Of a DNA stretch of 64,000 nucleotides, positions 1 through 7,879 are shown one piece after another. The stretch spans positions 1 to 64,000 of the forward strand of contig NZ_JADEVO010000013.1 of the NCBI RefSeq assembly GCF_017114825.1, in the 5' to 3' direction. A program made the translations under genes and the position numbers. Numbering within the stretch: the first letter of the stretch is position 1; the number at the start of each line of letters is the position of its first letter. The DNA is from Pseudomonas gregormendelii. GTDB taxonomy: Bacteria; Pseudomonadota; Gammaproteobacteria; Pseudomonadales; Pseudomonadaceae. Under the pieces are notes generated by a model that was not told the origin of the DNA, did not search any database, and worked only from the letters and a program-made list of their open reading frames with translations.

Positions 1-16
1 GAATTGCTTGATTCAG

Positions 17-28
17 TTGTTAAAGAGC
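17..28 (-). promoter_or_regulatory. boxA antitermination site of rRNA leader
   Basis: Read on the minus strand, 17-28 is GCTCTTTAACAA, almost identical to the E. coli rrn boxA (TGCTCTTTAACA), the NusB/NusE loading site for rRNA antitermination. It sits just downstream of three tandem promoters, so a 16S rRNA gene should begin left of position 1. No rRNA sequence itself is visible in the window. Confidence 0.85.
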
Positions 29-64
29 GGTTGGTTAAGATCTTTCGTCTCAACCGAGGCGCGC

Positions 65-92
65 ATTCTACAGCAGCCTCATTTGCTGTCAA
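65..92 (-). promoter_or_regulatory. rRNA operon promoter, proximal of three
   Basis: TTGACA (87-92), a 16-bp spacer and TAGAAT (65-70) on the minus strand are followed by the GC-rich sequence GCGCGCC around the expected start site. That discriminator is the usual target of ppGpp/DksA control at rRNA promoters. The transcript would begin near 57-60 and run through boxA at 17-28. Confidence 0.8.
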
Positions 93-173
93 GTGATTAT
101 TTTCAGAAGTTTTCCAAGTTTCCCTAGCAACTTCAACCACTTGCGCTTTCGATCTCTCGTTAGCGGGAGGCGA

Positions 174-201
174 ATTCTACAGCGTTACACGCTGCTGTCA
201 A
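174..201 (-). promoter_or_regulatory. rRNA operon promoter, middle of three
   Basis: A consensus TTGACA -35 box (196-201) and a TAGAAT -10 box (174-179) are separated by 16 bp on the minus strand. Spacing and -10 box are the same as in the proximal promoter at 65-92, so the two look like copies of one promoter design. Transcription would run left into the boxA leader. Confidence 0.75.
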
Positions 202-318
202 CACCTCTTTTTCAACTTCTTTTGCGCTTCGATGACCTGAAGCAGCTGACCGTCAAAACTGCGTAACTCATTGTTTACCAAGGAGTTTTCCGTTTCGACT
301 GCGCCGGAAGTGGGGCGA

Positions 319-346
319 ATTATAGACACCTGAGATCTGCCGTCAA
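319..346 (-). promoter_or_regulatory. rRNA operon promoter, distal of three
   Basis: On the minus strand a TTGACG -35 box (341-346) lies 16 bp from a perfect TATAAT -10 box (319-324), followed by a GC-rich start region (TCGCCCC). GC-rich discriminators after the -10 box are typical of stringently controlled stable-RNA promoters. It heads a series of three promoters that all point left towards the boxA at 17-28. The boxes are read directly; assignment to an rRNA operon rests on the boxA and the tandem arrangement. Confidence 0.75.
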
Positions 347-602
347 GCACTGATTCTGGATTTCTATCAAAAGGGCTGATTTGCTGCTCAAACAGAGCAA
401 CACCGCCATTCAAAGCCCCCTCCTGACAACCGCTTCTATATAGAGAGAGGCAAGACAGCCCCCCTACGAAGCTTTGATGACCTCGCTAAAGCGACCCGCA
501 TTCAGGATTGACACTATATAGCTGAGTATTTTCCGATGCCCCTGCACCCCCTGGGATCGTGACGGTCGAGTCACGCCACAACGACCGAGGAATGCCACCC
601 AC
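347..602. other. Intergenic stretch, no gene seen
   Basis: Short open frames on the minus strand here overlap each other and the rRNA promoter region, start without ribosome binding sites and resemble nothing I recognise. I see no RNA gene. The stretch separates the rRNA promoters from the terminator at 603-641. Confidence 0.5.
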
Positions 603-641
603 AAAAAAGCCCCGCTTGCGCAACGCAAGCGGGGCTTTTTT
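603..641. terminator. Bidirectional terminator, probably ancestral terminator of tRNA-Arg(CCT)
   Basis: A perfect 13-bp stem (608-620 with 624-636, loop CAA) is flanked by an A-run on the left and a T-run on the right, so it can stop transcription both ways. On the minus strand it lies about 70 bp past the attL copy of the tRNA-Arg 3' end. Before the element inserted it would have followed the tRNA-Arg gene now at 14378-14454. That history is inference from the repeat layout. Confidence 0.85.
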
Positions 642-713
642 ACTCCCATCGCCATACTGCTTTCGCAGCAACATTTCAGCTAATCAGAGTAGGGGCTCAA
701 GAGCCTGAATAAT

Positions 714-761
714 TTGGTGTCCCAGGGCAGGTTCGAACTGCCAACCTTCCCCTTAGGAGGG
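714..761 (-). repeat. attL: 48-bp duplicate of tRNA-Arg(CCT) 3' end
   Basis: All 48 bases match 14377-14424, from the encoded CCA end through the T arm, variable loop and part of the anticodon arm. Identity stops one base outside each end (713 T versus 14376 A; 762 T versus 14425 G). With no acceptor 5' strand or D arm this copy cannot be a tRNA. It is the target-site duplicate left by integration into a tRNA 3' end. Confidence 0.92.
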
Positions 762-856
762 TCAAATAGAGCCTAATGGATATAGGAAAAACCCAGTATC
801 TGCAGGGGTTTAGTGTCTGGTTGAGTATTCTCATACTGACTGATACTGTGTTTTCT

Positions 857-877
857 GCTGGTAGCTTGCTGGTACGG
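857..877 (+). repeat. Putative integrase arm site, left
   Basis: This 21-bp sequence contains GCTGGTA twice with an 11-bp period and matches 14313-14333 at 20 of 21 positions in the same orientation. It ends 3 bp before the integrase start codon, and its partner lies 44 bp inside the right attachment site. Tyrosine integrases of this class bind short arm-type direct repeats flanking the core site, so an arm-site role fits. It may also let the integrase repress its own gene. Confidence 0.55.
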
Positions 878-879
878 AC

Positions 880-2091
880 ATGAAAGCCAAGATCACACAG
901 AAACTCATCAACAGCCTGTCACCCCAGGAGAAGCACTACCGCGTCTTCGACACGGACCAGCCCGGCCTGTTCATCAGGGTCCAACCGAGCGGGCACATGG
1001 CCTATATGGTTTCGTGGGCGCGCAACAGGGAGCGCTCCCTCGGCCGCGTGGGTACGCTTACATTGGCTCAGGCTAGAACTGATGCTGCCCGGTACCTGGC
1101 CGATGCGCACGAACACGGCGAACCCCTAGCAGTTACCCAAAACCGCCGAAGCGCGAACACCCCTACCCTGCGCGAGTTCCTCGACGATACCTATTTGCCT
1201 TGGTTCAAGGCCCACCACAAGGGGTATGAAAAAACACTGCACACCCTGGACAACAACTTCTCCTCGATCATGACGCGCCGCCTTACCGAGGTTGCCGGCC
1301 GGGATCTTGAGCAGGTGCGAACCTCTTGGCTGAACGGCGGGAACAAGGCCGCGACCGCGAATCGCAAGATGGGCACCATCAGTGGCGTTTTTAGCCGTGC
1401 CGTAGAGTGGGGGTTCATCAGTGATCACCCGCTGGAGAAGCTGAAACAGCTCAAAGTCGACTCGAAAGGCCAGGTCAGATATTTATCAATAGCTGAGGCC
1501 GCCAGCCTTAGAGCGGCAATGGAAGAACGCCAAGAGCAGATGCGGACCGAGCGGGACAGCGCAAACAGATGGAGATCAGAGCGCGGCAAAGAGCTTCAGC
1601 CCGATCTGCGCGCCGTAACGTTCACTGATCACCTGAAGCCGATGATCCTGCTAGCACTGAATACCGGCGTGCGCCGCGGCGAGCTGTTCAATCTGAAATG
1701 GACAGACGTCAACTTCACCAGCAAAACTATTACGGTCGTTGGCGCCACTGCCAAAACCAGTGAAACCCGGCACATTCCGACCAACAAGGAAGCGTTCAGC
1801 GCCCTCGAAGAGTGGAAAAAACAGGGAGACGGCAGCGGTTATGTCTTCGCCAGCCAGGGCGGCGGGCGGATGGAGGACGTCAAGAGCGCCTGGATGAAGC
1901 TGCTCGAGCGAGCCAAAGTAGGCGGTTTCCGCTGGCACGATATGCGACACGACTTCGCATCACGCCTTGTTATGGCCGGTGTCCCACTGAACACAGTTCG
2001 CGATCTGCTGGGCCATTCAGATATCAAAATGACCCTTCGCTACGCGCACCTGGCACCAGGCACTAAAGCGGCTGCGGTGGAGCTGATTTAA
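880..2091 (+). CDS. int: Tyrosine integrase, P4 type
   Basis: This 403-residue site-specific recombinase probably inserts and excises the element at tRNA-Arg(CCT). The N-terminal ~85 residues look like the DUF4102 arm-DNA-binding domain, followed by a SAM-like core-binding domain (about 95-195) and the catalytic domain. All catalytic motifs are present: Arg265 in TGVRRGEL, His353-x-x-Arg356, His379 in LLGHSD and nucleophile Tyr388 in RYAHL. Length is normal for P4-like integrases. It sits next to attL and reads inward, the usual position. Its 3' end overlaps the convergent gene at 2063-2617 by 29 bp. Nothing suggests inactivation. Confidence 0.93.
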   Translation: MKAKITQKLINSLSPQEKHYRVFDTDQPGLFIRVQPSGHMAYMVSWARNRERSLGRVGTLTLAQARTDAARYLADAHEHGEPLAVTQNRRSANTPTLREFLDDTYLPWFKAHHKGYEKTLHTLDNNFSSIMTRRLTEVAGRDLEQVRTSWLNGGNKAATANRKMGTISGVFSRAVEWGFISDHPLEKLKQLKVDSKGQVRYLSIAEAASLRAAMEERQEQMRTERDSANRWRSERGKELQPDLRAVTFTDHLKPMILLALNTGVRRGELFNLKWTDVNFTSKTITVVGATAKTSETRHIPTNKEAFSALEEWKKQGDGSGYVFASQGGGRMEDVKSAWMKLLERAKVGGFRWHDMRHDFASRLVMAGVPLNTVRDLLGHSDIKMTLRYAHLAPGTKAAAVELI

Positions 2092-2617
2092 CGCTGGCAG
2101 AGTTTCGCATTTTCTTGTAATCGCTGTAATCGGGCTCAAATGGCTTGTTGTTCTCGAGGAAAGTAACGTACTCCTCGATCAACGACCACTCATCTCTGAT
2201 TAGCTGAAAATTCAAAAAATACTCGCGATCAGGCTTGTACCCCCACTTCTCGCCAAGCCCATTCAAATCCCCGTACAACGGCTCTTTTCCTTTGAAGTAA
2301 TCGTAAGCCGTTACCACTAATCCCTGGCGCCACAACGTCTCCCCAGCAAGATGCGGACCGATCATCGCCGCTCGCAACTTGTATCGCACTTCATCGTCCG
2401 TCCAGATCGCCGTGAAAACGTTTATGAACGGCGTTTTCATCGGCTCGTCGTCTTTAAATGGGTTTTTCACGTAATAGTCATTCAGACCATTTTCGATGAA
2501 TGTTTCCAGCGTTTTGACGATCTTTTCATTATTTGAGGCCGCCAGCAGTTCTAGCGCCGCCTTGAGGTAGGGGTCTACTCGAGCAGAAAGAACAACCTTT
2601 TTCGAGCGGTTTGCCAT
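2063..2617 (-). CDS. Hypothetical protein with ribbon-helix-helix-like N-terminus
   Basis: This 184-residue protein is convergent with the integrase. The first ~50 residues (KKVVLSARVDPYLKAAL followed by a helical stretch) resemble a ribbon-helix-helix DNA-binding fold. The rest, rich in aromatic and acidic residues, matches no family I recognise. It is divergent from the AlpA-like gene at 2736, and the 118 bp between them must hold both promoters, a layout common for a repressor/excisionase switch. A role as element regulator is inference. The codon use and the long uninterrupted frame support a real gene. Confidence 0.7.
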   Translation of the reverse strand: MANRSKKVVLSARVDPYLKAALELLAASNNEKIVKTLETFIENGLNDYYVKNPFKDDEPMKTPFINVFTAIWTDDEVRYKLRAAMIGPHLAGETLWRQGLVVTAYDYFKGKEPLYGDLNGLGEKWGYKPDREYFLNFQLIRDEWSLIEEYVTFLENNKPFEPDYSDYKKMRNSASVKSAPPQPL

Positions 2618-2735
2618 CGGTCAGCTCCATAAACGTCTACAAATCATAAAGCTTGCAGATCGTGTTACTTACAAATAGGATGTTTACGTCCGGACCAGTA
2701 TCGTACAGTCCGCCAAATCGATCAAGGACTACAGC

Positions 2736-2936
2736 ATGAGCCAAGCAGAACAAATCAGTCCCCTATCAGTCAGCGTCGAAGATGCCGCTCGAATTGTGGG
2801 TTTTTCTAGGTCGGGGATTTACGAGCTGATCGCCTCCGGTGAATTGCGGGCTTTCAAGCTCGGGCGCCGTCGCTTGATCTTGATGACCGAATTAAAAACG
2901 TGGATAGAACGCATCGCTCGGGAGAACACACGATGA
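2736..2936 (+). CDS. AlpA/excisionase-like helix-turn-helix protein
   Basis: A 66-residue protein with a MerR/AlpA-type winged helix: SVEDAARIVGFSRSGIYELI forms the helix-turn-helix, followed by a basic wing (FKLGRRRLI) and a C-terminal helix. Proteins of this size and fold act as excisionases or as activators of integrase in P4-like satellites and islands. It is the first gene of a rightward run in which the next genes overlap by 4 bp (ATGA), so it is probably cotranscribed with the small genes up to 4138. Excisionase versus transcription factor cannot be told from sequence. Confidence 0.8.
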   Translation: MSQAEQISPLSVSVEDAARIVGFSRSGIYELIASGELRAFKLGRRRLILMTELKTWIERIARENTR

Positions 2937-3061
2937 ACATCAGGATCTTTGACCGCGCCGGGTTCATCCTTGGCGTACTGAACCTACCCGCAACGTTGAA
3001 ACTGATCGATCTTGAGGCGCTCAAGAGCCTCGGCGCGGTGAGAGTGGAGGTGACGAAATGA
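2933..3061 (+). CDS. Small hypothetical protein, 42 aa
   Basis: This frame starts at ATG 2933 inside the stop of the AlpA-like gene (ATGA overlap) and ends in the start of the next gene by another ATGA overlap at 3058-3061. The 42-residue product begins MNIRIFDRAGF and is basic at its C-terminus. The double 4-bp overlap, the standard sign of translational coupling, is the main evidence that it is real. I do not recognise a family. Confidence 0.6.
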   Translation: MNIRIFDRAGFILGVLNLPATLKLIDLEALKSLGAVRVEVTK

Positions 3062-3318
3062 ATAAAAAAATTTCCCCTCGCAAGTCGCTGGCAGTGATTG
3101 CCAACGAAGCAATCGAGCAGCTTCGATGCGACAAAGAGCAAGCCAGCTGGATGGAAGCACTGATGCGAGCTATTCGCGCCGATCTGAAAACAGGAGCCCA
3201 TGGCGCAGCAGCCCTTGCTGGGCTTGGGCAGTATTTGGCTTGTGATTTGGCGAACTACATAGACTGCCAGGTTGAGCAATTGCAACGTGCGCTGGACGCA
3301 GCGGAAGGTAGGGAATGA
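3058..3318 (+). CDS. Hypothetical protein, 86 aa
   Basis: This 86-residue, mostly helical and soluble protein overlaps the preceding 42-aa gene and the following 113-aa gene by 4 bp each. No signal peptide or membrane segment is visible, and I recognise no domain. The coupled arrangement places it in the early/replication module of the element. Confidence 0.7.
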   Translation: MNKKISPRKSLAVIANEAIEQLRCDKEQASWMEALMRAIRADLKTGAHGAAALAGLGQYLACDLANYIDCQVEQLQRALDAAEGRE

Positions 3319-3656
3319 AGCGGGAAGATAAGAAACCCAAAGCGGTGTTCGAGCACCGCCAGGGCATAACACATTGGATGGCACCAGGTGAGGATTCAAT
3401 CGTGACAGAAGTCTATAACCCTGACAATCACTGTACAGAAGCACAGGCCAGGCGCCTGGCTGTCGCGCTCCGTGCGGGCCCGGTGTCCACGATTGATGCC
3501 GCGCAAAGCCTCGACCTCGTGCATCCGCCTTCATCAGTGCGGTGGCTCCGCAATCGCGGCTACTCGATCAAAACAGAATGGATCTACAAAACCACGGAGC
3601 CGGGCCGGCGCCCGCACCGGGTCGGCCTGTACGTGCTGACCCGCGAACCATCCTGA
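3315..3656 (+). CDS. Hypothetical protein with winged-helix-like domain
   Basis: The 113-residue protein overlaps its upstream neighbour by 4 bp. Residues ~38-100 (EAQARRLAVALRAGPVSTID through RWLRNRGYSIKTEW and a C-terminal beta hairpin ending RVGLYVLTREP) look like a winged helix used to test for nested helix-turn-helix contacts. Such proteins are common in prophage and satellite early regions, but I cannot name a function. It ends 65 bp before the likely start of the next gene. Confidence 0.65.
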   Translation: MKREDKKPKAVFEHRQGITHWMAPGEDSIVTEVYNPDNHCTEAQARRLAVALRAGPVSTIDAAQSLDLVHPPSSVRWLRNRGYSIKTEWIYKTTEPGRRPHRVGLYVLTREPS

Positions 3657-3721
3657 TTCGAACTGCGCTCCGGGGTGTCGTTTGCGAGAACGACACTCCC
3701 TGCCTGCCTGTGAGCTGCGTG

Positions 3722-4138
3722 ATGGCAACTAAAAGTAAAAAGGCATTCAAGGCCAAGTCTAAGCCATTCGCCATGATGCTGTGGACGATGGGGCAGTCCG
3801 CTCAATACCGATCGTTGAGCTTCGTTGCTCGGGCCGTCCTTATGGAAATCCATATGCAGTATAACGGCAGCAACAACGGCAACTTATCGGCCACTCGGAC
3901 GATGGCTAAAGAATGGGGTGTTACCTCTCCAAATATGCTTCAGAAGGCCCTTTCAGACTTATTGGAGGGCGGGTGGATTGTGCAAACCCGGAGTAGCTAT
4001 TTCTCGCGACACGGCTCCAGGTGCGCGCTTTATGCGCTGTCATGGTACGCAATAGATGAATGCCCGGGAAAGGATCTGGAGGTGTCGTGGACAAACACCC
4101 CGCTGAAGACTGTTCGCGAGCTCACAGGCTCGAACTGA
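3722..4138 (+). CDS. Replication-type winged-helix protein
   Basis: From the ATG at 3722 the product is 138 residues. A longer reading from 3542 is open but overlaps the previous gene out of frame and lacks a ribosome binding site. The N-terminus is very basic (ATKSKKAFKAKSK). The middle (SLSFVARAVLMEIHMQYNGSNNGNLSATRTMAKEWGV, here described in pieces) resembles the winged helix of phage replication or plasmid RepA-like proteins, with a helix-turn-helix near 58-85. It is immediately upstream of the palindromic repeats at 4143-4288, which could be its binding sites. That pairing is inference from position. Confidence 0.6.
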   Translation: MATKSKKAFKAKSKPFAMMLWTMGQSAQYRSLSFVARAVLMEIHMQYNGSNNGNLSATRTMAKEWGVTSPNMLQKALSDLLEGGWIVQTRSSYFSRHGSRCALYALSWYAIDECPGKDLEVSWTNTPLKTVRELTGSN

Positions 4139-4142
4139 TCCT

Positions 4143-4288
4143 GTATCGAATCAATACACATAGCGGTATTGAATCAATACACATAGCTGCAAAGTAAAGT
4201 CCCACTGTGTCCGGTTCCGTATCGCAAAGGAGTAACCGTGTATTGAATCGATACCACTAAATCAACTCGACCTGTATCAAATCAATAC
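4143..4288. repeat. Four palindromic iterons, GTATYRAATCRATAC
   Basis: Four 15-bp near-palindromes lie at 4143-4157, 4166-4180, 4240-4254 and 4274-4288. The best one has 7-bp arms, GTATTGA-A-TCAATAC. The first two belong to 23-bp direct repeats that extend through ACATAGC. The cluster starts 5 bp after the stop of a DNA-binding gene. Spaced palindromic repeats like this are typical of an operator array or a replication origin. The rest of the 4139-4708 gap holds no gene I can support, only runs of CGTTA-type repeats near 4440-4620 and the inverted repeat at 4641-4666. Confidence 0.8.
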
Positions 4289-4640
4289 ACCCTTATAGAT
4301 ATCTACCATACCAGCCCTGCTGTTTACGCCAGAACAGGAAACCGCATAGAGCAATGCGGGGTGCAGATGCTGCAGGGCGATGGCGCAGTTCTGCACCTCA
4401 GTTTGAAAACACCCACCGCCGGGTGCACGGACAAGGTTTTAACGTTAACGAACCGTTAGAACAGCGTTAATCCCTAATGAGAGAAGTTGAAGAGATGCAT
4501 CCAGAACTGGACGAATCTCCATTGTCGACCTGTGGGGGCGAGCCAAATTCAATTGTGGGTAACCCCTCAATTTGAGGAAAAGGTAACGCCCGCACCGTTA
4601 CCCGAACGTTAGCAACATGACTGGCGAAAGAGATGCGCTC

Positions 4641-4666
4641 AGATGTGAGCACATCTGCTCACATCT
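4641..4666. promoter_or_regulatory. 11-bp inverted repeat upstream of second integrase
   Basis: AGATGTGAGCA (4641-4651) and its exact complement (4656-4666) flank a 4-bp loop, ending 42 bp before the integrase start codon. It could be an operator dyad or an mRNA hairpin. There is no T-run, so it is not a typical terminator. A weaker related half (GGCTCAGATTTGAGCC) follows at 4671-4686. Confidence 0.6.
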
Positions 4667-4708
4667 CGATGGCTCAGATTTGAGCCGCACGTACTAGGAG
4701 ATTTGAAC

Positions 4709-5920
4709 ATGAGCACCTTGTATATCGCATTCACGGATAGCGAGATTCGCAAGCAGGCCGGCGGGGTCGCTCGTCAATTGCGAGACCCGCGGTTCCCGGA
4801 ATTGCGCTTCCGTTATTCGACTGCCGATCGCACACGGGGCGCCTGGCACGTGGTGGTGCGCGGCAAGTGGGGCAAGGCTGGCAACTACCCGGGCATCAAC
4901 GCCAAGCTGATGCAATCCACGCTTCCGGCGATCCTGGCTCGCCGGTCTGCTGACCCGGACGCCACCTCAACCACCACCAGTTGGACCACCGTCGGCGATG
5001 CGCTGACCTGGTACGCCGACCGCATGAGCCGCGACCGGGGGTTGTCCGCCAAGCGCAAGGCCAGTGCCCAGTCTGCGTTGAAGTGCCACCTGGTGCCGCG
5101 CCTGCATGATCTGGCGTTGTCCGGGCTCAACCGAGCCAGCCTCGATCGCCTGCTGATGTGGCCAATGCAAGAGCGCTACGAGCTGTCGTTCGTGCGCTCG
5201 GTGTACGGCGTGCTAGCGGTGGCATTCCGCCAAGCCACCCGCCTATCGCTGTTAGGCACCAACCCGATGGCAGACCTTAAGTTCACTGACTTTGTGCGGA
5301 CCCGGATCAAGCCGAAACCCGCCCGTTTGCGAGGTGATGACCTGCCGGTGCTGCTGCAGGGGCTTGCCGACCGGATCGAGATGGCGCCGCTTGAGGTCAT
5401 GCTGGCGTTGATGATGCTTTGTCACGGCACCCGACTGGGCGAAACGCGACTGGCTCGCTGGAAGAGTATCAACCTGGCCGCGGGCCAATGGTTCATCCCG
5501 GCAGCGGACACTAAGACCAAGGCTGAGCACACTCTGCCACTCACCGCGCAAGCCTGCGCTCTGATCGAGCGTTATCGAGCCCTTCAACAGGCCGCTGGGT
5601 ATTACGGGCCGTTCCTGTTCCCTGGACGCGCTGGCGGGGCTATCAGCGCGACTTTGGCCAGCACCCTGTTCAAGGTGATGGCCAAGGGCGAATGGTCCAG
5701 CCATGACCTGCGCAAGGTGGCGCGTACTGGCTGGATGGATCTGGGCATTGATTACCTGGTGGGCGAGATGTTGTTGAACCACGCCATGAAAGACCTCGAT
5801 GCCACTTACATCCATACCACCGCCGAGGGCCTGAAACGCCAAGCCCTGCAGACGTGGCACACCCACCTTGAGCAGCACGGGTTAACGCCTCTGCTCAGCA
5901 GGACAGGCGCAGGACGGTAA
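4709..5920 (+). CDS. Second tyrosine-type recombinase
   Basis: From ATG 4709, preceded by AGGAG at 4696-4700, the product is 403 residues; the upstream TTG at 4703 is less likely. The catalytic set is complete: Arg242 in HGTRLGETRL, His332-x-x-Arg335, His358 and Tyr367 in DATYIHT. The N-terminal domain differs from the P4-type integrase at 880, so the two are not recent duplicates. This type is frequent in Pseudomonas prophages and islands. It sits mid-element with no attachment repeat beside it. It may act in recombination other than insertion at the tRNA, or be left over from a composite element. Confidence 0.88.
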   Translation: MSTLYIAFTDSEIRKQAGGVARQLRDPRFPELRFRYSTADRTRGAWHVVVRGKWGKAGNYPGINAKLMQSTLPAILARRSADPDATSTTTSWTTVGDALTWYADRMSRDRGLSAKRKASAQSALKCHLVPRLHDLALSGLNRASLDRLLMWPMQERYELSFVRSVYGVLAVAFRQATRLSLLGTNPMADLKFTDFVRTRIKPKPARLRGDDLPVLLQGLADRIEMAPLEVMLALMMLCHGTRLGETRLARWKSINLAAGQWFIPAADTKTKAEHTLPLTAQACALIERYRALQQAAGYYGPFLFPGRAGGAISATLASTLFKVMAKGEWSSHDLRKVARTGWMDLGIDYLVGEMLLNHAMKDLDATYIHTTAEGLKRQALQTWHTHLEQHGLTPLLSRTGAGR

Positions 5921-6002
5921 ACCGTGACACAGAACACACACGCCACGGAATACAAGGCGTCTAGCGCTTTCATATATCCATTACAGGGGAGGAGGTTCAT
6001 TG

Positions 6003-6236
6003 ATGAGCAGCATTGAAGACGAGATCGCCGCCCGCCTGGCGAGCGCTGGCATTGTCCCTCTCATCGGTGGTTTGGTGCCGGAACCTGCGACCGCCGAGCT
6101 GTTGGGTTACGCCCCGAGCTACCTGCGCCGGCTGGCCGCTGACGGCCTCGCACCATTGCCATTCGTACGTCGCGGCAATCGAAGGTTCTACAAAATCGCC
6201 GACATCGTGAGCTTCGCGACGAATACCGCCGCATAA
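6003..6236 (+). CDS. Small helix-turn-helix protein, excisionase-like
   Basis: The 77-residue product starts at ATG 6003 after a strong GGGGAGGAGG ribosome binding site at 5986-5995. A central helix-turn-helix (PATAELLGYAPSYLRRLAADG) is followed by a basic wing (FVRRGNRRFY), as in MerR/Xis-like proteins. It lies 82 bp after the second integrase on the same strand, so it may be the directionality factor for that enzyme. Confidence 0.7.
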   Translation: MSSIEDEIAARLASAGIVPLIGGLVPEPATAELLGYAPSYLRRLAADGLAPLPFVRRGNRRFYKIADIVSFATNTAA

Positions 6237-6376
6237 CGACGGACTTCACCGAAGACTTGGGATTGTGTGCGCGCATAACGTGGTGGCCATGAACTCACGC
6301 CATGCGCTGGGGGAATGCAACGCTTCTTCACGCCCTGCGCTGTTGAGGCGCCCATCACATCCAATGGGACCGCCCA

Positions 6377-7624
6377 ATGACCACCACACACCAGAAAAGC
6401 TGGGACAAGCTCAAAGCGTCCTTGGCCGCGAATCAGCAGCCGACCGAGAGTCGGCAGGTGCTGCAAACAATCACCCAAGAGATTACAGAAATGGATCACG
6501 ACATCGGCCAAGTGGTAACCGCGCTCAAAGCACACAAGGAAACCATCGAAGGCCACGGCGAGAAGCAGGGCGAATTCAACGCCCGTCTGTTGGAGCTGGA
6601 ACAGCGCGCCGTTGCCGGCGGACTGAAGCCAGCCAACGACCCGAACACCAAGCAAACGAACGTCATCAGTGCTGCGGTAACCGAAACCGAAGGGCTCGGT
6701 CACATTCGTGCGGGCCAGAAGTCCACCGGTCGCATCACTGTTACGGCCGGCATCCGTGCGGCAGTGACGAACCCGGGCAAGGGCACCGCAGGCTCCACCA
6801 GCTATCCCACAGCGCCGGATCGGGCACCCGGTATCCAGGGCATTCCACAACCTCGCCTCAGTCTCCTGGACGTGCTGCCGATCGTGCCCGTTGAAGGCTC
6901 GACTTACGAGTATGTCCAACTCGATGGCTACCTGAGCGGTGCCGCTTACCAGACGAAAGAAGGCGACGAGAAGTCCGAGGGTCAGTTGCCGACCAAGCTT
7001 TCCCGCGCAGAGATCGCCACCATCGCCACCTGGATCCCGGCGAGCCTGCAAGTCCTCAACGACAACAGCCAGCTCGAACAGCAGGTCGGCCTGCTGATGA
7101 GCGTCGGTGTGCGGCAGAAGCTCGAGCAAGAGCTGCTCGCTGGCGACGGCGGTGATGGCGAGATCTTGGGCTTCATCGCCCAGGCTCCAGCCGCGGGCAT
7201 TACCACCGGCAAGCCAGTCGATCGCGTTGGGCTGGCCCTCACTGACCTGAAAGCCCTCGGCTGGAATCCCAATGTGATCGTGATGAATCCACGCGATTGG
7301 TTCGCCATCGAGAGTGAGCGGGCTGATACCGCTGACGGTGGCGATGGCCAGTACGTGATCGGTACCCCGCGTGATCCGGCGCCGCCGAGCTTGTGGGGTA
7401 CTCCAGTCGTGGTGACCATGGGGATGCCGGAACTCGGTGCGCTGGTCCTGGATACTTCGACCACTGCACTGCTCGACCGGCAGGAAGTCACAGTCGAAGC
7501 CAGCCGACACGATGGCAATAACTTCCGACGCAACCTGGTCACGATCTTGGCCGAGATGCGGGCCGGTCTGGCGGTGTACGCCCCAACATCAATGCGCCTG
7601 GTCAGCCTGACTCCAACCCCGTAA
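6377..7624 (+). CDS. HK97-family phage major capsid protein
   Basis: This 415-residue protein has the layout of HK97-fold capsid proteins. The helical, charged N-terminal ~75 residues resemble the delta/scaffold domain. The body contains LLDVLPIVPVEGSTYEYVQ, a P-domain-like helix with QLEQQVGLLMSVGVRQKLEQ in two parts, a VIVMNPRDW motif and a C-terminal ATILAEMRAGLAVYAP-like strand. In a full phage this gene follows portal and protease genes; neither is here, and no tail gene follows. The gene is intact, with no stop or frameshift, so it seems to be kept by selection. Possible roles are building satellite-sized capsids with helper proteins, or interfering with helper capsid assembly. Confidence 0.85.
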   Translation: MTTTHQKSWDKLKASLAANQQPTESRQVLQTITQEITEMDHDIGQVVTALKAHKETIEGHGEKQGEFNARLLELEQRAVAGGLKPANDPNTKQTNVISAAVTETEGLGHIRAGQKSTGRITVTAGIRAAVTNPGKGTAGSTSYPTAPDRAPGIQGIPQPRLSLLDVLPIVPVEGSTYEYVQLDGYLSGAAYQTKEGDEKSEGQLPTKLSRAEIATIATWIPASLQVLNDNSQLEQQVGLLMSVGVRQKLEQELLAGDGGDGEILGFIAQAPAAGITTGKPVDRVGLALTDLKALGWNPNVIVMNPRDWFAIESERADTADGGDGQYVIGTPRDPAPPSLWGTPVVVTMGMPELGALVLDTSTTALLDRQEVTVEASRHDGNNFRRNLVTILAEMRAGLAVYAPTSMRLVSLTPTP

Positions 7625-7637
7625 CCAATCATTGAGA

Positions 7638-7663
7638 GCGATGGCGCAACTTTGCGCCATCGC
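7638..7663. terminator. Strong hairpin after capsid gene, no T-run
   Basis: A perfect 11-bp stem (7638-7648 with 7653-7663, loop ACTT) starts 13 bp after the capsid stop codon. There is no downstream T-run, so it is more likely an mRNA-stabilising or processing hairpin than an intrinsic terminator. The downstream small gene begins 12 bp after it. Confidence 0.5.
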
Positions 7664-7675
7664 CGAGGCCTCGCC

Positions 7676-7879
7676 ATGTATCAGCAAGCTGAACCCCTGC
7701 CTAAGCCCATCCAGCAAGCGCTCAACCAGATCGCACACAGCCGCGCTCTGCTCTATCAAGCGGCGTGCCGCGACAAGATCCGCAAGGAGATTGACGAGCT
7801 GTTGAACAGCGGCATGAGCCACCAGGAGGCAATCGAAGCACTCCGGACCAATCCGCCTACGATCGATCCGACTTACTAA
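7676..7879 (+). CDS. Small helical protein between capsid and terminase genes
   Basis: From ATG 7676 the 67-residue product is soluble and helical (MYQQAEPLPKPIQQALNQIA then a KIRKEIDELLNSGMSHQEAI segment). The upstream TTG at 7652 falls inside the hairpin and is unlikely. I recognise no family. Its place between capsid and small-terminase genes suggests a packaging, assembly or regulatory role; that is inference from position. Confidence 0.6.
   Translation: MYQQAEPLPKPIQQALNQIAHSRALLYQAACRDKIRKEIDELLNSGMSHQEAIEALRTNPPTIDPTY

Noticed and set aside
464..674. Minus-strand frames left of the island
   Set aside because: They span the bidirectional terminator at 603-641, overlap each other in different frames and have no ribosome binding site.
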